In this document: positions 5,967 to 13,836 of the stretch, piece by piece | Position numbering within the stretch: the first letter of the stretch is position 1 | Layout: the number at the start of each line of letters is the position of its first letter | NCBI GenBank assembly: GCA_028711795.1 | Contig: JAQTRN010000004.1 | Location: 1 to 17,883, forward strand | From: Dehalococcoidales bacterium | GTDB lineage: Bacteria > Chloroflexota > Dehalococcoidia > Dehalococcoidales > JAQTRN01 | Direction of reading: 5' to 3' | DNA: 17,883 nucleotides | Translations under genes and position numbers: made by a program | Notes under the pieces: generated by a model | What the model was told of the DNA's origin: nothing | The model's input: the letters and a program-made list of their open reading frames with translations, nothing else | Database searches by the model: none

Positions 5967-7085
5967 ATGGAATACGTGTTAGTCTTTGCGCTGGGGGTAG
6001 TGGTCGGCAGTGTTGTCGTTCTGGTCTTTAACCGTTGGCAGCGGCAGGAGATGGAGAAATCCTTTTCCGCTCTCTCACTGGATGCTCTCAGGCGGAACTC
6101 GGAGGATTTTCTGAAGCTGGCCTACGAGGCCCTTTCCCGGCAAACACAAGTCGGGGCAGGTGAACTGGAAGGTAAGAAGAGGCTGATTGATCAAACACTG
6201 GAGGGAATCAAGGGTGACCTGCAGAAAGTAGAGCGGCTAGTCACCGAGTTTGATAACCGGCGCGAGAAATCGTTCGGCGAGGTGACCACACATTTGCGGC
6301 TAGTCACCGAGCAGACGGATAAGCTGCAGGCAACGACTGGTAAATTGCAGGCGGTACTGGCCAATACCAGGGCACGCGGCCAGTGGGGTGAGCGGATGGC
6401 GGAAGACATATTGCAATTGGTCGGCTTCGTCGAAAATGTGAACTACATCAAACAGAAGACCCAGGAGACCACGCGCAGCCGACCAGATTATACTTTTGTG
6501 CTGCCCCAAAATCTGAAAGTGAATATGGATGTCAAGTTTCCGCTGGACAACTATCTGAATTATCTAAATGCCGGGGCGGATGCTGATAGGGAGGCCTTTA
6601 AACAGAAATTTCTCGCTGACGCCCGGCAGAGAGTCAGGGAGGTGAGGACTCGTGACTACATCAATCCGGAAGAAGACACGGTGGATTATGCCTTGCTGTT
6701 CATCCCTAACGAACAGGTCTTCTGCTTCTTGAACGAGAATGGCTCCATTTTGGATGAGGCTTTGAAAGATAAGATTATCCTCTGCTCACCGGTTACACTA
6801 TTCGCTATATTGTGTGTCATCAGGAAAGCGGTCGAGGTCTTTAGCTTGAATAAGACAACCGCTGATATTCTGTCTTTGCTGGATGCCTTCGATAAGCAGT
6901 GGTCCTCGTTCAAAGAAAGCATGGACAAGATGGGCAAGAAGATCGATGAGGCGCAGAAGGAATACAATACTCTGATCACGACGCGCAGCAGCCAGTTGGA
7001 GCGTCCATTACGGAAAATTGGGGAATTGAAGCAACAGCGGGGTATTGTCGAGCCTTCATCACCCGAAGGGCAATCCGCTCCGTAG
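5967..7085 (+). CDS. rmuC: RmuC-family DNA recombination protein
   Basis: A 372-residue RmuC-family protein. The N-terminus has a membrane helix (about 3-22), followed by a long heptad-rich coiled coil (about 25-130) and the RmuC core domain (about 130-330). Visible family motifs are RARGQWGE (135-142), SRPDYTF (171-177), MDVKFPLDNY (187-196) and FIPNEQVF (225-232). RmuC limits DNA rearrangement at inverted repeats and its core is related to nuclease folds, but its exact activity is not settled. The ATG at 5967 follows GAGGAGGT at seven bases. It is divergent from mscL and convergent with the reductase-type gene, so it is probably transcribed alone. Confidence 0.93.
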   Translation: MEYVLVFALGVVVGSVVVLVFNRWQRQEMEKSFSALSLDALRRNSEDFLKLAYEALSRQTQVGAGELEGKKRLIDQTLEGIKGDLQKVERLVTEFDNRREKSFGEVTTHLRLVTEQTDKLQATTGKLQAVLANTRARGQWGERMAEDILQLVGFVENVNYIKQKTQETTRSRPDYTFVLPQNLKVNMDVKFPLDNYLNYLNAGADADREAFKQKFLADARQRVREVRTRDYINPEEDTVDYALLFIPNEQVFCFLNENGSILDEALKDKIILCSPVTLFAILCVIRKAVEVFSLNKTTADILSLLDAFDKQWSSFKESMDKMGKKIDEAQKEYNTLITTRSSQLERPLRKIGELKQQRGIVEPSSPEGQSAP

Positions 7086-7111
7086 GACAGTCTGCAGTAA
7101 GGATACAATTG

Positions 7112-7175
7112 CCACCAGTCTGAAATGGAGTTTGTTTATCTGGTGGGGCCTGTCCGGCGACATACGGCGCCGGAC
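7112..7175. terminator. Two hairpins between convergent rmuC and the epimerase-like gene
   Basis: CCACCAG (7112-7118) pairs with CTGGTGG (7140-7146), and GTCCGGCG (7152-7159) pairs with CGCCGGAC (7168-7175) around an 8-base loop. Neither is followed by a T run on either strand. Their place between two convergent stop codons suggests transcript ends, but they are weak as intrinsic terminators. Confidence 0.3.
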
Positions 7176-7181
7176 TATCGA

Positions 7182-8138
7182 TTACATGAATTCCACGACC
7201 AGTTTGCCGAAGACCGGGCCGGCAAAGCGGCGCATGAACAGGACGAAGAAAGAAGAATAGTGTTTGACCAGTTCTCTGGAGTAGTCCTTCAGGTAGTCAG
7301 CGAACGTCTTTCGCTGGAAATGGAGGAGTTCCTGGGACTTGCTGGTGTCATACCAGTCGAGGTAGTATGGCTCCCGGGTAAACTTACGGGCTGGCGGTAA
7401 CGGTAATCCCAGGACTCTCAGGATAGCGCCGACCATGTCCTTGTAGAGCATTCGCTGCTCGGGACCACCGCTGATGACCAGAGTGTTCCCCTTCACCGTA
7501 CTGAAGTTTTTCACGGCGTTGAGTATCGCCAGAGCGGCGTCATCCGGATGACAGAACTCGACCCGGTTATTAACCGGCACACTAAACATGCGTTTCAGGT
7601 CGCTCACTTCGAAGTTGAAATACATGGTTGCCGTCAGGCGTAAAATTGCGTAGTCGATCCCCGAATCACGAATGACGTTCTCCGCCTGGAGCTTGGTCTC
7701 CCCGTAGGCTCCTTGGGGATGGGGGGAGTTTCTATCCGGGCAGATGGGGTGGGTGGCTTCGGGGGTTGGTCCGAATACGGCGACCGATGAAGTATATATA
7801 AAAGGTATAGGCTTACCCTTTTCTTTAATTAGATTGACCACCGTCCTGGTACCGGATACATTGACTTTACTGGCTAGCTCCGGGTTCTCATAGGCCACCG
7901 GTGGTAATATAGCGGCCATGTGGACTACGGCGTCTACTTCGGCCAGCGCCGACCGTACCAGTTCTGGTCTTCTGACGTCTCCCCAAACGACCTCAACCTT
8001 GTCGGCGAGCCCTTTAATACTCGTCCGGTTGCGTGTGGTGTCCAGGTCCAAAATGCGGACCTGAAACCCATCCTCGATAAATGCTTGGCAGACATTAATG
8101 CCCAGTCTGCCAGCGCCGCCGGTGACTAAAACGCGCAT
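7182..8138 (-). CDS. Extended SDR: NAD(P)-dependent epimerase/dehydratase-like protein
   Basis: A 318-residue protein of the extended short-chain dehydrogenase/reductase type. The nucleotide-binding motif GGAGRLG is at 7-13, an acidic residue (Asp31) follows at the end of the second strand, GDVRR is at 53-57, HMAA at 73-76, TSS at 116-118 and the catalytic YGETK at 145-149. All catalytic residues are present. The substrate is not evident. The last 30 residues are hydrophobic and basic (SSFFVLFMRRF), perhaps a membrane-associating end. The ATG at 8138 follows AAGGAGG at six bases. It lies 27 bases after the second SDR gene and is probably the last gene of the marR-SDR-SDR operon. Confidence 0.85.
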   Translation of the reverse strand: MRVLVTGGAGRLGINVCQAFIEDGFQVRILDLDTTRNRTSIKGLADKVEVVWGDVRRPELVRSALAEVDAVVHMAAILPPVAYENPELASKVNVSGTRTVVNLIKEKGKPIPFIYTSSVAVFGPTPEATHPICPDRNSPHPQGAYGETKLQAENVIRDSGIDYAILRLTATMYFNFEVSDLKRMFSVPVNNRVEFCHPDDAALAILNAVKNFSTVKGNTLVISGGPEQRMLYKDMVGAILRVLGLPLPPARKFTREPYYLDWYDTSKSQELLHFQRKTFADYLKDYSRELVKHYSSFFVLFMRRFAGPVFGKLVVEFM

Positions 8139-8165
8139 GTTATCCTCCTTGCTTTCCCAACCTGC

Positions 8166-9056
8166 TTAGAGCACATTTGGTGCTGGTTTTAATAGTCCCA
8201 TTTGTTGTAATATCAGCCAGTCGCGTAGCCGGTCCGGTACAAACCTGGCCAGGATGGCCACTATTTTGGCGTCCTGTCCTATCAGATAGCGACTCTTTGG
8301 CTTCCTGACAGTAAGCGCTCGGGCAACTACTCTGGCTACAGTGCTGGCCGGAGCTGCCCTCTTGACCATGGTACCTGCGGCTTTACGTCCGGACGTGATC
8401 GCTGCATCGTACAGGGTATGGGCCCGGGAGGATAGGTTACTGACGGTTTCTTCCGCAGCGGCTACGGACTTTTCCAGTATGGTGGTCGCGATAGTTCCGG
8501 GTTCAATCATCGATACGGCGATGCCCCAGGGGCGCAGTTCCATGCGGAGCGAATCAGTCACTGCTTCCAGGGCGAACTTAGAGGCGCAGTACGGCGCCAG
8601 AAAAGGCATGGCCGCTAGTCCTTCTTTAGAGCCTACGTTGATAATACGGCCGCTGGCTTTCCGCAAGAGGGGCAGGAATGCCTGTATGACCGCAATCTGC
8701 CCGATGACGTTCACTTCGAACTGTCGCCGAATTCTGGCCAGAGGCAGGAATTCGATCGGGCCGGCAACGGCGATGCCGGCGTTATTGACGAGACCCCACA
8801 GCCCGGATACTCCAAGCGCCCTGGCTACTGTGTCAGCGGCTGATTCAATCGAGGCGATATCGGTAACATCCAGAAGAATCGGGGTCAGCCTACTGCTGGC
8901 CCGTTGTCGCAGTCCGTTACCATCCACTGCCTGACGTACGCCGGCAAAAACACGAAATCCCAGCTTATCAAGGTAGAGCGCGCAGGCTTCACCTATGCCA
9001 CGGGAGGCTCCGGTTATCACCACTGACCTTTCGGCCATGTCTTGTCTGGCAATCAT
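8166..9056 (-). CDS. Classical SDR-family oxidoreductase
   Basis: A 296-residue short-chain dehydrogenase/reductase. The cofactor motif TGASRGIG is at 15-22, DVTD at 63-66, NNAG at 91-94, the catalytic serine at 143 (VGSKEG), and the catalytic YCASK with Tyr156 and Lys160. The layout resembles retinol- or hydroxysteroid-dehydrogenase-like SDRs, but the substrate cannot be deduced. The C-terminal 60 residues (SRYLIGQDAKIVAILARFVPD and onward) are typical of that subgroup. The start at 9056 has AGGAG at 11 bases; an alternative ATG at 9038 (MAERS) would give a more usual length before the first strand. It lies 32 bases downstream of the marR-type gene and is likely under its control. Confidence 0.88.
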   Translation of the reverse strand: MIARQDMAERSVVITGASRGIGEACALYLDKLGFRVFAGVRQAVDGNGLRQRASSRLTPILLDVTDIASIESAADTVARALGVSGLWGLVNNAGIAVAGPIEFLPLARIRRQFEVNVIGQIAVIQAFLPLLRKASGRIINVGSKEGLAAMPFLAPYCASKFALEAVTDSLRMELRPWGIAVSMIEPGTIATTILEKSVAAAEETVSNLSSRAHTLYDAAITSGRKAAGTMVKRAAPASTVARVVARALTVRKPKSRYLIGQDAKIVAILARFVPDRLRDWLILQQMGLLKPAPNVL

Positions 9057-9088
9057 TCAGGTAAATTCTCCTGATATGCTTGGCTATT

Positions 9089-9562
9089 TTATGGTTGGGG
9101 CGGCTGATTATCTTCCTTCTTCGCCATGACTCCGGCCTCGGAGAGTGCTTCGAGTGCCTGGCCGATCAGTTTTAGCCGGGATGGGTCAACGGCTTCAAGT
9201 AATCTCCTTGCCCGCTGGCGAGCAGTCTGCCACAGTCCGCCAGTCAGCTTCTGGCCCTTATCCGATAGCTGGCACAGAACAACACGCCGGTCATCCGGAG
9301 AGCTTTGACGGATCACCAGGCTGTGCTCTACCAGCCGGTCGATTATTCCCGTGGCTGTCGCCAGAGTTACCCCCAGGCTGGAAGCAAGGGCAGACATACG
9401 CATCGATCCGTTGAGAAAGAGCAACAGGACCACCTTGAGCTGAGGCATAGTCAGGTCCATCTCCAGCAGTTGTTGCGGCACGATGGGTAGCAGCTCGCGG
9501 AAAACTCGGTCGCTGAGCTGGAGAAGACGCTCAATACTCTCTTCACTGGTTGGGTTATCCAC
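9089..9562 (-). CDS. MarR-family transcriptional regulator
   Basis: A 157-residue MarR-type dimeric winged-helix repressor. The DNA-binding part covers about 38-100: MRMSALASSLGVTLATATGI is the helix-turn-helix, and DRLVEHSLVIRQSSPDDRRV is the wing with the family's typical D-D-R-R pattern. The flanking helices would form the dimer interface. The start is a GTG at 9562-9560, eight bases after GGAGG. It is the first gene of an operon with two SDR proteins. A promoter and a perfect inverted repeat lie in the leader, so autorepression released by a small ligand, possibly a substrate of the SDR enzymes, is a reasonable inference. Confidence 0.9.
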   Translation of the reverse strand: MDNPTSEESIERLLQLSDRVFRELLPIVPQQLLEMDLTMPQLKVVLLLFLNGSMRMSALASSLGVTLATATGIIDRLVEHSLVIRQSSPDDRRVVLCQLSDKGQKLTGGLWQTARQRARRLLEAVDPSRLKLIGQALEALSEAGVMAKKEDNQPPQP

Positions 9563-9603
9563 TATTCCGGCCTCCGGTATGACTTTGTATTAAATGAAAC
9601 TTA

Positions 9604-9632
9604 AGTGTTACACAATTATATAGTGTAACACT
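9604..9632. promoter_or_regulatory. Likely MarR operator: perfect inverted repeat
   Basis: AGTGTTACAC (9604-9613) and GTGTAACACT (9623-9632) form a perfect 10-bp inverted repeat with a 9-base AT-rich spacer. It lies just downstream of the predicted transcription start of the marR-type gene (-10 at 9648-9643), where a bound dimer would block RNA polymerase. The spacer also reads TATAAT on the minus strand, an alternative -10. Confidence 0.65.
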
Positions 9633-9642
9633 AACTATTTGT

Positions 9643-9671
9643 ATAGTACTAAATTACTGGAAGTTTGTCAA
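9643..9671 (-). promoter_or_regulatory. Sigma-70 promoter of the marR-SDR operon
   Basis: On the minus strand a perfect TTGACA (9671-9666), 17 bases, then TACTAT (9648-9643). The leader to the GTG start is about 75 bases and contains the inverted repeat. Confidence 0.55.
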
Positions 9672-9749
9672 CCAGAGTTGTGGAATTGGGTGGGGTAATA
9701 TTATTGCTACGGACCATGTCTACCCGGTTAGTCGGTGGGGGAGGTGCAT

Positions 9750-10181
9750 TTACTCTTTGTGGTTGCTCAGTTGCCTGACAGCCTGGTAGAACTCAGCGGG
9801 GCTTTTATTGATGGATAGGCGCTCCATCGGGCACATGTCTTGGCTGTTATCCTTACGGATGCAGGGTGTGATTTCTGAAAGATGATATTTAATCCCGTAC
9901 TTCTTGAGTGTCTGGATGGCCAACTCGCTGCCGAGAGGACTGTAGATTTCTCCGGCCTGGGCTATGACGCAGAGTAAAGCCGCCGCATTCCCCATGATTC
10001 GGTCCAGTACCAAAACCCGGTGGTGATACGGTCCGCACCGCTCAATATATTCCAGTAGAGGTGATAGCTGTTCCCGGGCCGAGGCGAAGACCAATTCTCC
10101 GTTTTCGTATACCCGGAGGGTATCGGCGCTCACCAGGAATGCATTAGATAATTGTACCGTGGAATTGGTCTGGTCAGACAT
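9750..10181 (-). CDS. DUF1893 (TM1506-like) protein
   Basis: A 143-residue cytoplasmic protein matching the DUF1893 family. The visible pattern is LRVYENGELVFAS near the N-terminus, LDRIMGNAAALL (about 59-70), IYSPLGSELAIQTLKKYGI, then CIRKDNSQDMCPMERL with a conserved Cys-Pro-Met-Glu. From what I recall of the family, its fold is related to cytidine-deaminase-like proteins, but no reaction is established. The start at 10181 has AAGGA at nine bases. It lies 85 bases after the DUF5343 gene on the same strand and may share its transcript; the gap to the marR-type gene holds a new promoter. Confidence 0.75.
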   Translation of the reverse strand: MSDQTNSTVQLSNAFLVSADTLRVYENGELVFASAREQLSPLLEYIERCGPYHHRVLVLDRIMGNAAALLCVIAQAGEIYSPLGSELAIQTLKKYGIKYHLSEITPCIRKDNSQDMCPMERLSINKSPAEFYQAVRQLSNHKE

Positions 10182-10266
10182 CTGATTACGTCCTTGGAGG
10201 TTATCGGGTACTTATGTTGGGACAGTCACAATTACCGGTGACGGATCATTCTTAGAAATAGAAAGT

Positions 10267-10962
10267 CTACTTTTTACTGCGGGACGCGTCCCGTCTTAGT
10301 AATTCATCAAAGGCCTCAAACCACTTTAATTTTACTTCGTCAGACCAGGTTGGGTCAAAGGTAGGGAATTTGGCGATCAGACTGTCAGTAAGGCCTGATG
10401 ATAGCGGAGGAATTAACAAGTTCCGGCTGGTTCTTGCGGCCTTCTTTTTAGCGATAGCTTTAGTGCTACCAGTGCGGGCTGGCCGCAAACGTTCGGTGAT
10501 AAAGGGAGACAACGGGATTCCAGCCTCACTGGCCAGTGCGGCGAAGAACTTGAGGCATTTGTGGCAGACGTCATCGGTTAGCTCAAACGTGCGGTGAAAT
10601 ATCTCATCAAACTGAGAATAGGTCGCGCTGGTGGCGTCAATCGGACTCCGTAATAGGAAGTCAAAAGAATCATCAGTTATCTGCCGGAGTACTTCCGTTC
10701 GTTTTTCATCTCTGGCGGAAACGAGCGACCTGAGGCGGCCGGTTGGTGCCCCGGCGTTGTCTATCAGGCCAAGGAAGCGCAATGCTCCCATCAGTTGAGT
10801 GCCGGTACTGCTGGCTAGATTATCGCTCCAGTAGCTTCGGTCAATGCGAGCGGGAACTCCCTGCTGCAGTCTATCGACGAAGTTCTGGAATGTTCGGTAG
10901 GAGATATAAGGCGGCAGGCGTTTCCGCCCCCTATCAATGACCATAATGCGATCCTCGGTCAT
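10267..10962 (-). CDS. DUF5343 domain protein
   Basis: About 231 residues. The N-terminal part (PPYISYRTFQNFVDRLQQGVP, then IDRSYWS, ALRFLGLIDN and PTGRL) matches the DUF5343 family, which looks like a winged-helix-type domain of unknown role. The middle is a lysine-rich linker (KAIAKKKAARTSRN), followed by a short C-terminal helical region (DPTWSDEVKLKWFEAFDELL). No catalytic motif is visible. The ATG at 10962 has a poor ribosome site; an ATG at 10944 (MVIDRG) has GAGG at eight bases and may be the true start. A strong promoter lies about 20 bases upstream. The function is unknown; similar proteins occur scattered near mobile or defence genes, but none is seen here. Confidence 0.7.
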   Translation of the reverse strand: MTEDRIMVIDRGRKRLPPYISYRTFQNFVDRLQQGVPARIDRSYWSDNLASSTGTQLMGALRFLGLIDNAGAPTGRLRSLVSARDEKRTEVLRQITDDSFDFLLRSPIDATSATYSQFDEIFHRTFELTDDVCHKCLKFFAALASEAGIPLSPFITERLRPARTGSTKAIAKKKAARTSRNLLIPPLSSGLTDSLIAKFPTFDPTWSDEVKLKWFEAFDELLRRDASRSKK

Positions 10963-10983
10963 CAATTCTAATCTTGATTATGA

Positions 10984-11012
10984 ATTATATGGTTGTAGAA
11001 CTTGGAATTCAA
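10984..11012 (-). promoter_or_regulatory. Sigma-70 promoter of the DUF5343 gene
   Basis: On the minus strand TTGAAT (11012-11007), 17 bases, then a perfect TATAAT (10989-10984). This puts the transcription start only about 15 bases before the ATG at 10962, giving a very short leader, or about 33 bases before the alternative start at 10944. Confidence 0.65.
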
Positions 11013-11090
11013 TAGGTAATTTGTGTTCCGCACTAATTATTTTCGCATTCTGCACTGATCGGAATTACCCGGAAACAGAAAGGACAATAA

Positions 11091-11120
11091 TTGACGGCTG
11101 CTTTTGGCACTCAATAGAAT
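11091..11120 (+). promoter_or_regulatory. Sigma-70 promoter of the ftsAZ operon
   Basis: TTGACG (11091-11096), 18 bases, then TAGAAT (11115-11120), each one base from consensus. The leader to the first gene is about 40 bases. No operator-like repeat is evident around it. Confidence 0.6.
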
Positions 11121-11167
11121 AGACGAAAATTCTAAAAAAGAGGCTACAAAGAAAGGGGGTAATGCTA

Positions 11168-11380
11168 ATGGGCGCAGCGATCGAGTACCAAAAACTGATG
11201 ACCGAGATAGTCTTTATCAACCTGCCTGGGCCAGCAGAACCCACTCCGGGAATGAGTGGGGGTGAGCTGCTGCATGGTTTCCTGGCCGAACTATACCAGG
11301 GAGCGAGTCCAGAGGTAAAGAACTATGTCATGCTCCTGTGCAGTAAATGGAACGTCCACTATCGTGAATCAAGAGGTTAA
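11168..11380 (+). CDS. Small unknown protein heading the ftsA-ftsZ operon
   Basis: About 70 residues beginning MGAAIEYQKLMTEIVFINLP. An ATG at 11162 is only a base or two from the AAGGGGGT ribosome site, so the ATG at 11168, at seven bases, is the better start. The protein has a first helix, a Gly/Pro-rich turn (GPAEPTPGMSGG), then two predicted helices (ELLHGFLAELYQ and PEVKNYVMLLCSKW). It has no signal peptide or clear membrane helix. I recognise no family. It is preceded by the operon promoter and followed 36 bases later by ftsA, so it is transcribed with the division genes. A role in division is a guess from position only. Confidence 0.65.
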   Translation: MGAAIEYQKLMTEIVFINLPGPAEPTPGMSGGELLHGFLAELYQGASPEVKNYVMLLCSKWNVHYRESRG

Positions 11381-11416
11381 CGGCGGCTTTGGCTATCACT
11401 AAAGGAGGAAGAACTA

Positions 11417-12622
11417 ATGAAACGAAATAAGATCGCCGGTATAGATGTTGGCACCACCAAGGTCTGTACCATTATGGCCGACGTTGATGAGGGCGGACAT
11501 CCCCGTATTCTCGGCGTCGGTATAGCTCCGTCCCAGGGCTTGCAGAAAGGCCTGGTGGTCAATTTCAATGAAGCTAAGGATTCAATCCGCGAATCAGTGA
11601 AGAAAGCGGAACAAAGCGCTGGTTACAAATTGGAATCAGCCTTTGTCGGTGTTACCGGCCGGCATATCAGCTCGGTCAACAATCGCGGCGTGGTTGCCAT
11701 CACCCGTAACGACCGCATGGTACGTCCCGATGATTTGAGACGCGTTCTGGACGTGGCTCGTACCGTTAAAGTTGATGGTGATCGGGAGCTACTCCATGTC
11801 ATCCCCCGTACCTACGCTGTCGATGGGCAGGAGGGAGTCAAGAACCCGGTCGGCATGCATGGCTTTCGCCTGGATGTCGAGACACATATCATTACCGGAG
11901 CAGTAACGTCGGTCCAGAACCTTACTAAATGTATCCGTGGCATTGGTATTGATGTGGAAGACCTGGTCCTGGAGCCCTTGGCCAGTGCCGAAGCGGTCCT
12001 TACCGAAGAAGAGAGACTGAACGGCGTTATGCTGGCGGATATTGGTGGCGGTACCACTGATATCGCGGTATTCAAGGATAACAGTATTTACCATACTTCC
12101 GTATTGCCTGTGGCCGGCTCACAGATCACACGGGATATCTCGGTCGGTCTTGGACTCTCCTATGAAATAGCTGAGGAGATGAAAAAGAAATACGGTAACG
12201 TCACGCCAAATCAGGAAGGCGAGGCCGAAGAGGATAGGACCGTCGCCGAAGACGGGCATGCCATTTCCTATCGCGATCTTTCGGAGATCATTCGTATTCG
12301 TGTTGAGGAGCTCCTCAGACTTATAGTACTGGAGCTGCCGCGTACTGACTACGCCAAACTAGTACCCGCTGGGTTAGTGCTTACCGGAGGCAGTTCGAAT
12401 CTGGTTGGTATTGCCGAATTGGCTGCCGAAGTAACCCCGTTACCGGTCAGAATAGGTGTCCCTCTTGACATCTACGGGGTTTCGGATGTTTTGTTGGACC
12501 CGGCTTATGCTACCAGTGTTGGCCTGCTTCTCTGGAAGAGGCGGAATACAGGCACTCAGACATGGCAGCCCAAGAGTGGCTTCCGCCGCTTAATGTCCCA
12601 GCTTTTCCGGATTTTCCACTAA
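11417..12622 (+). CDS. ftsA: Cell division protein FtsA
   Basis: A 401-residue actin-like ATPase that tethers FtsZ filaments to the membrane. The phosphate-1 motif IDVGTTK is at 9-15, phosphate-2 DIGGGTTD at 208-215, and the adenosine motif GGSSNLVG at 324-331. The FtsA-specific 1C region lies at about 85-165 (SVNNRGVVAI, ELLHVIPRTYAVDG, GMHGFRLDVETHIITG). The C-terminus FRRLMSQLFRIFH (389-401) is an amphipathic basic-hydrophobic helix, the expected membrane anchor. The ATG at 11417 follows AAAGGAGG at eight bases. ftsZ starts 30 bases after the stop, so the two are co-transcribed. Confidence 0.96.
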   Translation: MKRNKIAGIDVGTTKVCTIMADVDEGGHPRILGVGIAPSQGLQKGLVVNFNEAKDSIRESVKKAEQSAGYKLESAFVGVTGRHISSVNNRGVVAITRNDRMVRPDDLRRVLDVARTVKVDGDRELLHVIPRTYAVDGQEGVKNPVGMHGFRLDVETHIITGAVTSVQNLTKCIRGIGIDVEDLVLEPLASAEAVLTEEERLNGVMLADIGGGTTDIAVFKDNSIYHTSVLPVAGSQITRDISVGLGLSYEIAEEMKKKYGNVTPNQEGEAEEDRTVAEDGHAISYRDLSEIIRIRVEELLRLIVLELPRTDYAKLVPAGLVLTGGSSNLVGIAELAAEVTPLPVRIGVPLDIYGVSDVLLDPAYATSVGLLLWKRRNTGTQTWQPKSGFRRLMSQLFRIFH

Positions 12623-12652
12623 AGAAGTTAATAAGAGAGAAGGAGAGAGAAG

Positions 12653-13756
12653 ATGTCAAGAACGAGCTATGTTCCCAGCGGGGCAAAGATCAAAGTTATT
12701 GGCCTGGGTGGAGCCGGCTGTAATGCCATCACCCGAATGGTTAGAGAACAGATCCGTGGTGTTGAATTTATTGCCATGAATACTGATGCCCAGCACCTGG
12801 CGGTGACTGAGGCAGCGGTCCGTATCCAGCTTGGAGAACGCCTTACTCGTGGCCTCGGCGCCGGTGGCGACCATACTGTCGGTCGGAAGGCGGCCGAAGA
12901 GAGCCGGGACGAAGTCAAACAGGCAGTAACGGGGGCGGATATGGTGTTCATCGCCGCTGGCATGGGTGGTGGTAGCGGTACTGGCTCGGCACCTCTGGTC
13001 GCCGAAGTAACCAAACAAAGCGGAGCGCTTACCATCGCGGTGGTTACCAAGCCCTTCGGTTTCGAAGGCACTCATCGTACCCAGGTGGCGGAAGAAGGGA
13101 TTGTCAACCTGAGTGGTAAGGTAGATACCCTGATTATTATACCTAATGACCGGTTACTCGATTTATGTGATCAGAAGACTGGTGTTGATGGTGCCTTCAA
13201 GATGGCGGACGAAGTCCTCTTCCACGGCGTTCAGGCGATCGCCGAGGTCGTCACCGTTCCCGGACTGATCAACCTTGATTTTGCCGATGTCCGGACGGTA
13301 ATGAAAGACGCCGGTCCGGCCTGGATGTCTATCGGCCACGGCACCGGGCAGAACCGGGCGGTGGATGCGGCCAAGGATGCTCTCTCCAGTCCATTGCTGG
13401 ATGTCTCGATGGAGGGTGCCAAGGGGGTATTATTCAATGTTGCCGGTGGCAGTAACCTTTCTCTGTTTGAGGTGAATAATGCCGCCGAAGTCATCCGCGG
13501 AGCCGTTGACCCGGAAGCGAACGTAATCTTCGGCGTTGTCCTGGATCCTAACATGGGCAACGATGTCCGGTTGACACTAATCGCCACCGGTTTCGCCGAT
13601 AAGAATAGCATTGGTGGCGCTGCCTGGGAGAAAGAGATTACCAAACTACTAAAGGGAATGAAGAGCGAAGAGGAGCTCGGGGTACCTTCTTTCTTGAGAT
13701 ACAAGCGGACCGCGGGACAACATCCCCACTCATTTGTTTCACAGCGTCGGAACTAG
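12653..13756 (+). CDS. ftsZ: Cell division GTPase FtsZ
   Basis: A 367-residue tubulin-like GTPase that polymerises into the division ring. The N-terminal nucleotide loop GLGGAGCNA is at 17-25, NTDAQ at 43-47, the tubulin signature GGGSGTGS at 105-112 (Ser in place of the usual Thr), and the T7 loop NLDFADV at 207-213 with the catalytic Asp209 and Asp212. The globular domain ends near residue 315. A conserved-tail-like segment ELGVPSFLRYKR follows at 341-352 after a linker of only about 25 residues, and a further 15 residues extend past it. The ATG at 12653 follows AAGGAGAG at five bases. It is the last gene of the operon, with a hairpin after the stop. Confidence 0.97.
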   Translation: MSRTSYVPSGAKIKVIGLGGAGCNAITRMVREQIRGVEFIAMNTDAQHLAVTEAAVRIQLGERLTRGLGAGGDHTVGRKAAEESRDEVKQAVTGADMVFIAAGMGGGSGTGSAPLVAEVTKQSGALTIAVVTKPFGFEGTHRTQVAEEGIVNLSGKVDTLIIIPNDRLLDLCDQKTGVDGAFKMADEVLFHGVQAIAEVVTVPGLINLDFADVRTVMKDAGPAWMSIGHGTGQNRAVDAAKDALSSPLLDVSMEGAKGVLFNVAGGSNLSLFEVNNAAEVIRGAVDPEANVIFGVVLDPNMGNDVRLTLIATGFADKNSIGGAAWEKEITKLLKGMKSEEELGVPSFLRYKRTAGQHPHSFVSQRRN

Positions 13757-13772
13757 TCAAACTTAACAATGA

Positions 13773-13806
13773 GGAGCCGTAGGTCAGCCGCCTACGGCTC
13801 CGGTCT
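13773..13806 (+). terminator. Hairpin after ftsZ
   Basis: A perfect 11-bp stem (13773-13783 with 13791-13801) and a 7-base loop lie 17 bases after the ftsZ stop. The tail (GGTCTTATAATGG) has a poor T run, so termination may be partial. The tail also contains TATAAT at 13807-13812, a possible -10 for the next gene, without a convincing -35. Confidence 0.45.
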
Positions 13807-13836
13807 TATAATGGACTACACTTGGAAGGAGATAGT

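Noticed and set aside
9663..9749. Small minus-strand open frame of 22 codons upstream of the marR-type gene
   Set aside because: It has no ribosome site and overlaps the promoter of the operon.
12656..13075. Minus-strand open frames opposite ftsZ
   Set aside because: They have no domain and no start signal; the opposite frame is unmistakably FtsZ.
13822..13836. TTG start for the winged-helix-like gene
   Set aside because: The frame from TTG contains the AAGGAG ribosome site itself, so the ATG at 13837 or 13840 is the real start.
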